A stretch of 64,000 bases of DNA from Sulfurospirillum sp. UBA2217. Lineage in GTDB: Bacteria; Campylobacterota; Campylobacteria; Campylobacterales; Sulfurospirillaceae. This document shows, piece after piece, positions 52,887 through 60,432 of the stretch. The position numbers were made by a program, and so were the translations under genes. Positions within the stretch are counted from its first letter, which is position 1. Each line of letters begins with the position of its first letter. The stretch lies in assembly GCA_002328495.1 (NCBI GenBank), contig DCUJ01000002.1, positions 175,842 through 239,841 on the forward strand, written 5' to 3'. A model generated the notes under the pieces. The model was given only the letters and a program-made list of their open reading frames with translations. It had not been told where the DNA came from and did not search any database.

Positions 52887-53617
52887 ACAAAACTCCCATC
52901 ATAGAAGCTCGCGATATTATCACCGCTTTTGGACAAAACGTTATTCATGACGGGGTCTGTTTTAACATTTATCCTCAAGAAATTTTTGGTCTCTTAGGTG
53001 GGAGTGGGAGTGGTAAAACTACGTTGTTGCGAGAGATGATTTTATTGCAAAAAATCAGTGGTGGGCAGATGCGTGTTTTAGGGCGCGACGTAAGTACCAT
53101 CGGACGCGATGAAAAACAAACATTGCGTCATGAGTGGGGTGTTTTATTTCAATTTGGAGCTCTTTTTACCTCTCTGACAATTTTGGAAAATGTGATGATT
53201 CCAATGCAAGAATATACCAATCTTCCCGTCCATTTGATTGAAGAATCTGCTCGCATGAAACTCTCTTTAGTAGGACTGCCGCCTAAAGTCACCTCAATGT
53301 ACCCCTCCGAACTCAGCGGTGGCATGAAAAAGAGAGCTGGTTTAGCACGGGCATTAGCATTGGATCCCAAACTCTTATTTTTGGATGAACCGACCTCTGG
53401 ACTTGATCCGCGAAGTGCTCGGGCGTTTGATGAGCTCATCTTAAATTTACGTGAAACCTTGAACGTTACAGTTGTGATGGTGACGCACGATAAAGATACC
53501 ATTATGAATGTATTAGATCGTTTTGTTATCTTAGGCAATAAAAAAGTTCTTTTTGATGGTACAATAGAGATGCTCAAAAAGACAACCGATGAAACGTTAA
53601 AAAAATTTCTCAACTGA
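52883..53617 (+). CDS. mlaF: MCE-system ATPase MlaF
   Basis: This 244-residue ABC ATPase starts at GTG 52883, overlapping the MlaE stop (GTGA); a longer open frame from 52517 lies inside mlaE and is rejected. Walker A is GGSGSGKTTLLREMILLQ, Q-loop LFQFGALFTSLTILENVMIP, signature LSGGMKKRAGLARALALD (the family-typical GGM), Walker B LFLDEPTSGLDPRSA and switch VTHDKDT. It powers the lipid transporter. Confidence 0.96.
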   Translation: MNKTPIIEARDIITAFGQNVIHDGVCFNIYPQEIFGLLGGSGSGKTTLLREMILLQKISGGQMRVLGRDVSTIGRDEKQTLRHEWGVLFQFGALFTSLTILENVMIPMQEYTNLPVHLIEESARMKLSLVGLPPKVTSMYPSELSGGMKKRAGLARALALDPKLLFLDEPTSGLDPRSARAFDELILNLRETLNVTVVMVTHDKDTIMNVLDRFVILGNKKVLFDGTIEMLKKTTDETLKKFLN

Positions 53618-53624
53618 GGGTATT

Positions 53625-54587
53625 ATGGAAAATCGCTTAAGCTATATCTTGGTAGGGCTTTTTGTTTTTGTTCTTTTACTTGCGGGGGTTGTCTCTATTG
53701 TATGGCTAGGAAACTACTCCAATGAAGGAAGTTTCAAACACTATCAAGTCTCTACAACAGAGTCTGTCTCAGGCCTGAATGAAAAAGCACCTGTAAAGCT
53801 CAATGGTGTTACCATCGGCGAAGTCAGAGGCATCAAAATCAATCCTAAAAATGCTGAAGAGGTGCTTGTTATTGTCCGTGTTGAGGAGAGTGCTCCGATT
53901 AAAAATGACACCTATGCACTCATTCAACCTCAAGGCATTACAGGACTTAGTTTTATCCAACTCCAAGGTGGAACCAACGAGTCTGAAGCACTTAAAACAA
54001 GTAATGATCCCACAAATTATGCCATCATTCATTCTCAACCCTCTACGTTTTCACGCTTAGATAAAACCATTACCTCTCTAAGTGGTAAAGCGGAAGTCAT
54101 TTTTGATCGTGCAGATCAAATTTTAAATGAAAAAAACCTCAAAAACCTTGAAAGTATTTTAGAGAACAGTGCCAAAATATCCTCTTCTACCGCTAAAACG
54201 CTGGAAAATATTGAAAAACACAACCAAGAAATCAGTCGCATTTTAAAAGAGGCAGTTGTATTTGAAAAAGTGGCCATCGAAGCAGCTACGGGAGTACGAG
54301 AGATGTCTTACGCCTTGCGTCATGCCATCGATAATACAGGAATTCAAACGCTTGAGAGTATTCAAAACACCATGCTTCATCTTGATGATAAAATCAAAAA
54401 AGGTGCATTTGATGTGGATCTTTTGCTCAAAGAAAATCTCATTCCCCTTCAAAGCACATTAGATGAATTGCGCATTTTAAGTATCAATTCGCGTGCCTTA
54501 ATTGATCATCTCAACGACAGTCCAAGTGATCTTTTATTTAAATCAGAAACCATTCATCCTGCCCCTAACGAAACAAGGAGTCGATAA
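53625..54587 (+). CDS. mlaD: MCE-domain protein MlaD
   Basis: This 320-residue protein has an N-terminal membrane anchor (SYILVGLFVFVLLLAGVVSI) and an MCE domain with the pattern YQVSTTESVSGLNEKAPVKL, NGVTIGEVRGIKINPKN and IQPQGITGLSFIQLQGG. A long helical tail of ~170 residues follows, likely forming a hexameric tube or needle that carries lipids across the periplasm, as in MlaD or YebT relatives. It starts 7 nt after mlaF and overlaps the next gene by one base. Confidence 0.95.
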   Translation: MENRLSYILVGLFVFVLLLAGVVSIVWLGNYSNEGSFKHYQVSTTESVSGLNEKAPVKLNGVTIGEVRGIKINPKNAEEVLVIVRVEESAPIKNDTYALIQPQGITGLSFIQLQGGTNESEALKTSNDPTNYAIIHSQPSTFSRLDKTITSLSGKAEVIFDRADQILNEKNLKNLESILENSAKISSSTAKTLENIEKHNQEISRILKEAVVFEKVAIEAATGVREMSYALRHAIDNTGIQTLESIQNTMLHLDDKIKKGAFDVDLLLKENLIPLQSTLDELRILSINSRALIDHLNDSPSDLLFKSETIHPAPNETRSR

Positions 54588-55180
54588 TGAAACACGCAGT
54601 CCTCACGGTGGTAGCCTTACTCTTTTTGATGGGGTGCAGCCTCAAAGAAACAAGTATAAAGCCTTATAGCTACACGCTAGAACCCTCTTTAAAATTGGAA
54701 CGCTTTAAAGTATCCAATACAGATGTCCTTAAAATTGCACGCATTGATACCCCTAGTGATCTCAACAGTCGATCGATTTTGTATCAAAAAGAGGGAGCAA
54801 CCCTGCCATATAAATACGGTGTCTGGAGTGAAACGCCCCCTTTAAAACTTCAACACCTCATCACCGAAGCACTCCAAGATCAGAACCATTTTAATTCGGT
54901 TATTTCAGGCACATCGGTTGCTTCAAACAACCTTGTTTTAGAGCCAGTACTTCAACATTTTGAAGAAGTGTTTGCAGAAGATGGTCGCTCGCATGTCTAT
55001 GTCAGTCTTCGTTTTCGACTGATTGAGTTCAAAACAGGAACTGTACTTGCGAGTGTTAGACTTAGCTCTTTAAAAGAAGTCACCAATACCAATGGTGCCG
55101 CTGGAGCGGTTGAAGCTTTTAATGCGGCAACTGCGGAGGTCATCCGTGATCTCTCTTTATGGATTAACACGGTTCGCTAA
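54587..55180 (+). CDS. MCE-operon lipoprotein (ABC-type transport auxiliary / PqiC-like)
   Basis: This 197-residue lipoprotein has lipobox LLFLMGCSLKE with Cys at about residue 17. The mature part fits the ABC-type transport auxiliary lipoprotein family found with MCE operons (LKIARIDTPSDLNSRSILYQ, VWSETPPLKLQHLITEALQD, then the late FEEVFAEDGRSHVYVSLRFR). It would sit at the outer membrane inner face as the partner of the MCE tube. No MlaC-like soluble carrier is in the operon. Confidence 0.86.
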   Translation: MKHAVLTVVALLFLMGCSLKETSIKPYSYTLEPSLKLERFKVSNTDVLKIARIDTPSDLNSRSILYQKEGATLPYKYGVWSETPPLKLQHLITEALQDQNHFNSVISGTSVASNNLVLEPVLQHFEEVFAEDGRSHVYVSLRFRLIEFKTGTVLASVRLSSLKEVTNTNGAAGAVEAFNAATAEVIRDLSLWINTVR

Positions 55181-55185
55181 CACCT

Positions 55186-55857
55186 ATGAAAAAACGTCTT
55201 TTACTTTTAGAAGATGATGCCAATCTCAATGAAACTTTGTGCGAATTTTTAGAGTCCAAAGGATACGATGTTTTTCCCTCTTTTGATGGCGAAGAAGCGG
55301 AAGTTCTCATTTACGAACGCCATTTTGATCTCTTCTTACTCGATGTCAATGTCCCCTCTCTTAATGGCTTTTCACTACTTTCGAGGGTTAGAGCGGAGGG
55401 GAAAACGACCCCTGCTATCTTTCTAACTTCTTTAAATGCCATTGAGAATGTGGAAGAAGGGTATGAGAGTGGATGCGATGACTATATCCGAAAACCCTTT
55501 GCTCTAAAAGAACTTCTTTTTCGCATCGAAACCATTCTTAAACGCGAATTTTTTCATACGCCTAAAAGCACCATTAGCATCGCTCACAATATTGCTTTTG
55601 ATACAAACACAAACACACTGTTAGTGGAAAATCGCCCCATACATCTTCAAAACAAGGAAGCCAAACTACTCACACTCTTTTTACAAAAACAAAACGAGAT
55701 TATTACTCATGAGTCTATTATGTCACATTTATGGGAATATGACGAGGTTGGATGCGATGACACGCTTCGCACCTACATTAAGAATCTACGCAAAATTATA
55801 GGGAAAGAACGCATTGTTAGCCTTAAAAAGCTGGGATACACATTTACGCGCGAGTGA
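55186..55857 (+). CDS. OmpR-family response regulator downstream of the MCE operon
   Basis: This 223-residue regulator has receiver residues LEDDANLNE, the phosphorylated Asp in LFLLDVNVPSLNG and the Lys in YIRKPFALKE. A winged helix follows (LQNKEAKLLTLFLQKQNEII, then TYIKNLRKIIGKERIVSLKK). It starts 5 nt after the lipoprotein gene, so it is probably transcribed with the MCE genes and may control them. Its layout closely matches the regulator at 35934, suggesting the two systems are paralogous. Confidence 0.95.
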   Translation: MKKRLLLLEDDANLNETLCEFLESKGYDVFPSFDGEEAEVLIYERHFDLFLLDVNVPSLNGFSLLSRVRAEGKTTPAIFLTSLNAIENVEEGYESGCDDYIRKPFALKELLFRIETILKREFFHTPKSTISIAHNIAFDTNTNTLLVENRPIHLQNKEAKLLTLFLQKQNEIITHESIMSHLWEYDEVGCDDTLRTYIKNLRKIIGKERIVSLKKLGYTFTRE

Positions 55858-57001
55858 GAAAAAGACTTTAGTCTCTTTTCTCTTACTCTACGCTTTTTTA
55901 ACTTCTCTGATTTTGGTGTTTGTGGCTATTTTTTATTACGCTTCCCAACGAGAACTTCTTTTTCAAGAAAAAAGAGAGATCCTCTCAACCCTCACCAACG
56001 AACACATCGCCCATCTTAAAAATCTTCACAACACCTTTGACAAGAATCAAACTTATCCTAGAGATACGCGTTACGAATCCGCCATTTTTGATAGTAGCTT
56101 AAAAGAAATTTTCTCAACACTACACTCTAACTCTGTCAATCTTTACGAAGATATCTACTTCGAGAAAGGACATATTTACTTTATCAAAGAGCTTGAGTTT
56201 TACTATCTTGGGGCACGCTATTGTGCTCTTGAAATTCCTGCCCCACAGGGTTGGGAACACGCTGTCTATCAAAAACTTTTTCTCTACGGAGGTATCATTT
56301 TTTTAGTCTTAGTTGTCATTGGTTATTTTTTACTTCTTTTACTGTTAGAGCCAATGCGCCAAGCTATTTCTTTGTTAGACCGTTTCATTAAAGACACCAC
56401 GCATGAACTTAATACACCCGTTCATACCATCTTGTCCAATATCGAAATGATTGAATTGGCGACCCTTGATGCTTCTTTATGTAAAAAACTTAACCGCATT
56501 GCCATTGCATCCAAAACCATTTCCAATCTTTATGATGACCTCACCTACCTCGTCCTCTCTCACCACGCTCCTTCTCACAATGAAGTTGTTGTGCTTAAAG
56601 CCTTAATTGAAGAACGTATGGAGTACTTTCACCTCTTAATGGAATCTAAAAAAATTTCACAAAGTCTCTTCCTTGAAGAGCATGTCACCCTTGTGATTGA
56701 TAGAAAAAAAATGACTAAAATCATAGACAATCTTCTCTCTAACGCTATCAAATACAACACACTCAAGGGAAACATCACCGTAACACTCACCTCTTTTTCC
56801 TTAAGTATTGAAGATACTGGCGTGGGCATTGAAGAGAGTAAATTACCCCATGTTTTTGAGCGTTATAGCCGTTTTGACACAACCGTGGGTGGTTTTGGAA
56901 TCGGGCTTAATATTGTCTCACTTATTGCCAAAGAGTATGGCTTACATGTAAGCCTCTCTTCTGAACTTAAAAAAGGAACAAAAGTGAGTCTCTCATGGTA
57001 A
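55814..57001 (+). CDS. Sensor histidine kinase, overlapping its regulator gene
   Basis: This ~395-residue kinase has helices near residues 20-44 (SFLLLYAFLTSLILVFVAIF) and 156-178, flanking a ~110-residue periplasmic domain. The phospho-His is in KDTTHELNTPVHTILSNIEM; N box NLLSNAIKYNT; then IEDTGVGIEES and GFGIGLNIVSLIAKEYG. No ATG or GTG is available near the regulator stop; the only plausible start is TTG at 55814, a 44-nt overlap with the regulator. A TTACATGTAA near the end encodes Leu-His-Val. Confidence 0.88.
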   Translation: MLALKSWDTHLRASEKKTLVSFLLLYAFLTSLILVFVAIFYYASQRELLFQEKREILSTLTNEHIAHLKNLHNTFDKNQTYPRDTRYESAIFDSSLKEIFSTLHSNSVNLYEDIYFEKGHIYFIKELEFYYLGARYCALEIPAPQGWEHAVYQKLFLYGGIIFLVLVVIGYFLLLLLLEPMRQAISLLDRFIKDTTHELNTPVHTILSNIEMIELATLDASLCKKLNRIAIASKTISNLYDDLTYLVLSHHAPSHNEVVVLKALIEERMEYFHLLMESKKISQSLFLEEHVTLVIDRKKMTKIIDNLLSNAIKYNTLKGNITVTLTSFSLSIEDTGVGIEESKLPHVFERYSRFDTTVGGFGIGLNIVSLIAKEYGLHVSLSSELKKGTKVSLSW

Positions 57002-57327
57002 AAAAGTGCTTCTTGATCTTCACCTTGGCGCTAAGCCTTGAAGCAAAGTCTCTGTACGAACATCATTGTGTTTCGTGTCATGACGGAATGACCATTACCC
57101 TTGAAAAGTTTTTCTTTCGCTATCTCCTAAAATACAGCTCTGAAGCAGAGGTGCAAAAAGCCTTGTTTGCTTACATGAAAAATCCAAAAGCAGAAACATC
57201 CATCCTAGAGCCATGGCTTATCAATCGTATTGGCATCAAAAAACCTACAACCTTGAATGACAAAGAACTTGATGCTGCTTTAAAAGATTACTGGGAACAA
57301 CATAAAGTTTTTGGTAAGCTAAAATAA
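56995..57327 (+). CDS. Exported monohaem cytochrome c-like protein
   Basis: This 110-residue protein has a short signal peptide (FLIFTLALSLEAKS) and one haem motif, CVSCH, at about residues 25-29, immediately followed by DGMTITLEKFFFRYLLKYSS. An axial Met is not obvious. It overlaps the kinase end by 7 nt, so it belongs to the same transcript as the two-component system. A redox role in signalling is an attractive but unproven idea. Confidence 0.82.
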   Translation: MVKKCFLIFTLALSLEAKSLYEHHCVSCHDGMTITLEKFFFRYLLKYSSEAEVQKALFAYMKNPKAETSILEPWLINRIGIKKPTTLNDKELDAALKDYWEQHKVFGKLK

Positions 57328-57370
57328 AAATGTTTCTTTTTTGTTTCACAATAGATTCACAATTAAACGC

Positions 57371-57376
57371 TACAAT
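57371..57376 (+). promoter_or_regulatory. -10 box for the c553-type cytochrome
   Basis: TACAAT lies 28 nt before the ATG at 57404, followed by AAAGGAGC as ribosome site. It suggests that this cytochrome is expressed independently of the upstream operon. Confidence 0.5.
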
Positions 57377-57403
57377 GCGCTCATAAACTTAAAGGAGCTT
57401 TCC

Positions 57404-57700
57404 ATGAAAAAGGTATTACTGTTTATCAGTTTCTTATGTCTGAGCAACGTTTTTGCACAAGATGGTGCAACGCTTTATAAAACTTGTGCCACCTGTCACG
57501 GGGCAAAAGCAGAAAAAGCGGCCCTAAACAAATCACAAATTATCGCAGGGTGGAGTGCTGAAAACATTGCAGCAGCCCTCAATGGATATAAAAATGGAAC
57601 CTATGGCGGTCCTTTAAAAGGAACCATGACGGGTCAAGTCAAAAATCTTGACGATGCAAAAATTGCTACTTTATCGCAATATATTGCGGGACTTAAATAA
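57404..57700 (+). CDS. Periplasmic cytochrome c553-type monohaem protein
   Basis: Starting at ATG 57404 (AAAGGAGCTTTCC upstream), this is a 98-residue protein with a signal peptide ending NVFAQDG. The haem motif CATCH is at about residues 29-33, followed by IIAGWSAENIAAALNGYKNG; the axial Met is probably in GTMTGQVKNLDD. It matches the small c553 proteins of Campylobacter that carry electrons from the bc1 complex to oxidases and peroxidases. It ends at a clear terminator. Confidence 0.93.
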   Translation: MKKVLLFISFLCLSNVFAQDGATLYKTCATCHGAKAEKAALNKSQIIAGWSAENIAAALNGYKNGTYGGPLKGTMTGQVKNLDDAKIATLSQYIAGLK

Positions 57701-57709
57701 CCGTACACT

Positions 57710-57740
57710 AAGAAGGGAGCACCTTTCTCCCTTCTTATTT
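57710..57740 (+). terminator. Intrinsic terminator after the c553 gene
   Basis: AAGAAGGGAG (57710-57719) and CTCCCTTCTT (57727-57736) form a 10-bp stem followed by ATTTTG. It can also serve the convergent malate synthase gene. Confidence 0.82.
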
Positions 57741-57770
57741 TGCCCTACTTTTTTCAGCTTCTATCAAACA

Positions 57771-59936
57771 TCAAAGTGATATTTTTTTGACTTCTTGTCG
57801 CTTTACATGTAATATAAATTCCGTATAGCCATTAGGCTGGATACGCCCCTTAAAGACCAAATCAAGTGCGGCTTGATACGCGATACTCTTTTCAAAGTAG
57901 GGAGACATTGGCTTATACTGTTTATCCGCTTTATTTTGAGTATCAACAACTGCTGCCATTTTTTCAAATGCTTGAAGAACATCTTGTTCACTCACGATAC
58001 CATGATGCAACCAATTCGCCACGTGCTGAGAAGAGATGCGAAGTGTTGCTCTATCTTCCATCAATTCAATATTGTTAATATCAGGCACTTTGGAACAACC
58101 AATCCCTTGATTTACCCAACGTACCACGTAACCTAAAATACTTTGGATATTGTTTTCAATCTCTTTTATTGTTTGTTCTTTTGAAAGGGGTGTTTTCAAC
58201 ATGGGAGGGGTTAAGAGCGCTTCTAAAGAAGCCTTTGAGCGATGCATCAACTCTTTTTGTTTGGCAAAAACATCTACAAAATGGTAGTGCAGAGCATGTA
58301 AAGTTGCTGCCGTTGGGGAGGGAACCCATGCTGTTGTTGCCCCTGAGAGTGGATGTGCGATTTTGACATCAACCATTTTTTTCATCAAATCAGGCATTGT
58401 CCACATGCCCTTTCCAATTTGTGCTCGCCCTTGAAAACCGAGGCTGAGTCCAACATCCACATTTTGGTCTTCGTACGCTTTAAGCCACATCTCTTTTTTA
58501 ATTTCTTCCTTGGGAACAACCGCTCCAAGCTCCATAACGGAGTGAATTTCGTCACCTGTTCTGTCTAAAAATCCTGTATTAATGAAAAAGACACGCTCTT
58601 TTGCTTCAAGAATACACGCTTTTAGATTTGCACTGGTACGCCTCTCTTCATCCATGATTCCCATCTTGATTGTAAATGCAGGCAAACCCAATACCTCTTC
58701 AACTTTCCCAAAAAGCCTATTTACAAAGGCAATTTCTTCAGGTCCATGGCACTTTGGTTTTACAATATAAACACTTCCATGTACGCTATTACGCACACCA
58801 CTCGTTTTTTTCAAATCATGCATCGCACACACTGTCGTAACAAAAGCATCCATAAAACCCTCAGGAATTCTCTTTCCTTTGTACAAAATGGCATCAGTGT
58901 ACATATGAATCCCTACATTGCGAATCAACAAAAGCACCCTTCCTTTGAGTACAAACTCCTCACCCTTGAGATTTGTATAGTGTTTATCGGGATTCAAACT
59001 TCGATGAATGGTTTTACCTTTATGTTCAAAGCTAATGGACAAATCGGCTTTCATCATACCGTTCCAATTACGATAAATGGCTACTTTATCCATACCATCG
59101 ACCGCTGAGACAGAATCTTCACAATCTTGAATGGCACTAAGTGCGGATTCTAAGATAACATCTTTAATGCCCGCAGGATTTGTTTGCCCAATAAGACTTT
59201 TTGCATCCAGTTGAATCTCTACATGTAATCCATTGTTGCACAACAAAATGGAGCGTAATCCATTTTTATCAGAAGTGTATCCTACACACTTTTCCGCTAT
59301 TTTTAAACCAACGCTTGCCCCAGAGATAAGCTTGGCTATGAGCTTGCCCTCTTCCACCTGCAATGTTTGAATAAGAGCATATGAGCTCATTTCTAATGGC
59401 GCAATGGTATCCAAAAATTGATATACAAATTCAAAGACCTTTTGACCTCTTTTGGGATTGTAGTGTGCTGTTTTAGGATAAAAAGCTTCATCAATCATAT
59501 CTGTCCCGTATAACACATCTAACAAGCTTCCCCACCGCGCATTGGCCGCATTGAGTGCATAGCGTGCATTATCAGCAGGAACAACCAGCTGAGGTGCTGC
59601 CGTCATTGCAATTTCAGGGTCTACATGTAAGGGTAAAATCTTTCCTTCGGAGGGATTGGGCACCAGATACCCGATGGAACGTAAAAAGTGTTCGTGGGTA
59701 TCTGGGCAAAGCACTTTACCTTTGTGTGCTTTATACCATACATCAAGCTTTTCTTGAAAGACATCTCGCTTCTCTAAGAGTGCTTGATTTTCCCCTCCAA
59801 GCGCTTCAACAGTTTGCTCAAAGCCCCTCCAAAAATCTTCTGCACACAGTCGTGTTTCGGGTAACGCTTCCTTGACAATAAAATCATATAACAGAGCATC
59901 AACGTCCAATGCTCCTACGGTTACTCTTTTTTGCAT
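57771..59936 (-). CDS. glcB: Malate synthase G
   Basis: This 721-residue enzyme joins glyoxylate and acetyl-CoA to give malate. The ATG at 59936 is chosen because GGAGCATAGGA precedes it and the protein then begins MQKRVTVGALDVDALLYDFI, the normal family start. Landmarks are RNWNGMMKADLSISFEHKGK, KCHGPEEIAFVNRLFGKVEE and SGATTAWVPSPTAATLHALH. Isocitrate lyase is not in the window, so glyoxylate may come from glycolate or another source. Leu-His-Val at 57803, 59221 and 59621 falls on TACATGTA sequences, of which only 57803 is an exact 10-mer. Confidence 0.97.
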   Translation of the reverse strand: MQKRVTVGALDVDALLYDFIVKEALPETRLCAEDFWRGFEQTVEALGGENQALLEKRDVFQEKLDVWYKAHKGKVLCPDTHEHFLRSIGYLVPNPSEGKILPLHVDPEIAMTAAPQLVVPADNARYALNAANARWGSLLDVLYGTDMIDEAFYPKTAHYNPKRGQKVFEFVYQFLDTIAPLEMSSYALIQTLQVEEGKLIAKLISGASVGLKIAEKCVGYTSDKNGLRSILLCNNGLHVEIQLDAKSLIGQTNPAGIKDVILESALSAIQDCEDSVSAVDGMDKVAIYRNWNGMMKADLSISFEHKGKTIHRSLNPDKHYTNLKGEEFVLKGRVLLLIRNVGIHMYTDAILYKGKRIPEGFMDAFVTTVCAMHDLKKTSGVRNSVHGSVYIVKPKCHGPEEIAFVNRLFGKVEEVLGLPAFTIKMGIMDEERRTSANLKACILEAKERVFFINTGFLDRTGDEIHSVMELGAVVPKEEIKKEMWLKAYEDQNVDVGLSLGFQGRAQIGKGMWTMPDLMKKMVDVKIAHPLSGATTAWVPSPTAATLHALHYHFVDVFAKQKELMHRSKASLEALLTPPMLKTPLSKEQTIKEIENNIQSILGYVVRWVNQGIGCSKVPDINNIELMEDRATLRISSQHVANWLHHGIVSEQDVLQAFEKMAAVVDTQNKADKQYKPMSPYFEKSIAYQAALDLVFKGRIQPNGYTEFILHVKRQEVKKISL

Positions 59937-59959
59937 TCCTATGCTCCTCGTATTATTTT

Positions 59960-59992
59960 TAGACTTTTTGTATAAAATAATAAAAAAGTCTA
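59960..59992. promoter_or_regulatory. Inverted repeat upstream of glcB
   Basis: TAGACTTTTT (59960-59969) and AAAAAGTCTA (59983-59992) form a 10-base perfect inverted repeat around an AT-rich spacer containing TATAAAATAAT. It lies 24 nt before the glcB start, where a promoter or operator is expected. A weak terminator for dgkA is an alternative. Confidence 0.5.
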
Positions 59993-60066
59993 CCAAAAAC
60001 TAGCATAGAAATATGATAATAATCTGATTTTTCCTAGAAATAGCTATTTTCTTTCTGCTAATGTTC

Positions 60067-60432
60067 TTAATTTACCCAGCTAAGAAACAAGCACACACTC
60101 CATACTACGACAAAAATCACAATACTTAAAAAAACAACAGCACTTCCAGCATCTTTAGCACGTCCTGCCATCTCATGATACTCTAAGGTCACCAAATCTG
60201 TCACACGCTCAATCGCACTGTTAATTGCCTCCGCCAACGGCATCCCCATTAAGGCTATAAACATTAAAAGCTTATACGAAAGCTCCAATGGAATGATAAA
60301 AATGATAGGCAACAAGCACACAACCAAAATAAGTTCCATGCGAAACGATGTTTCATTGGCAATAATATCTTTAAGCCCGCTGAGTGCATAAGAGGTGTTT
60401 TTAAAAAAATGATATTTAGGTTGATTTCTCAC
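60067..60432 (-). CDS. dgkA: Diacylglycerol kinase
   Basis: This 121-residue, three-helix membrane enzyme phosphorylates diacylglycerol to phosphatidate. The family motif is complete: ALSGLKDIIANETSFRMELI near the N-terminus, PLAEAINSAIERVTDLVTLE at about residues 73-92 and RAKDAGSAVVFLS at about 99-111. It overlaps eptA by 4 nt. EptA releases diacylglycerol when it transfers phosphoethanolamine, so DgkA recycles the by-product; the pairing makes biochemical sense. Confidence 0.97.
   Translation of the reverse strand: MRNQPKYHFFKNTSYALSGLKDIIANETSFRMELILVVCLLPIIFIIPLELSYKLLMFIALMGMPLAEAINSAIERVTDLVTLEYHEMAGRAKDAGSAVVFLSIVIFVVVWSVCLFLSWVN

Noticed and set aside
59960..59992. Inverted repeat as a dgkA terminator
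   Set aside because: No T-run follows on the minus strand, and it sits where the glcB promoter should be; I list it as a regulatory site with low confidence.
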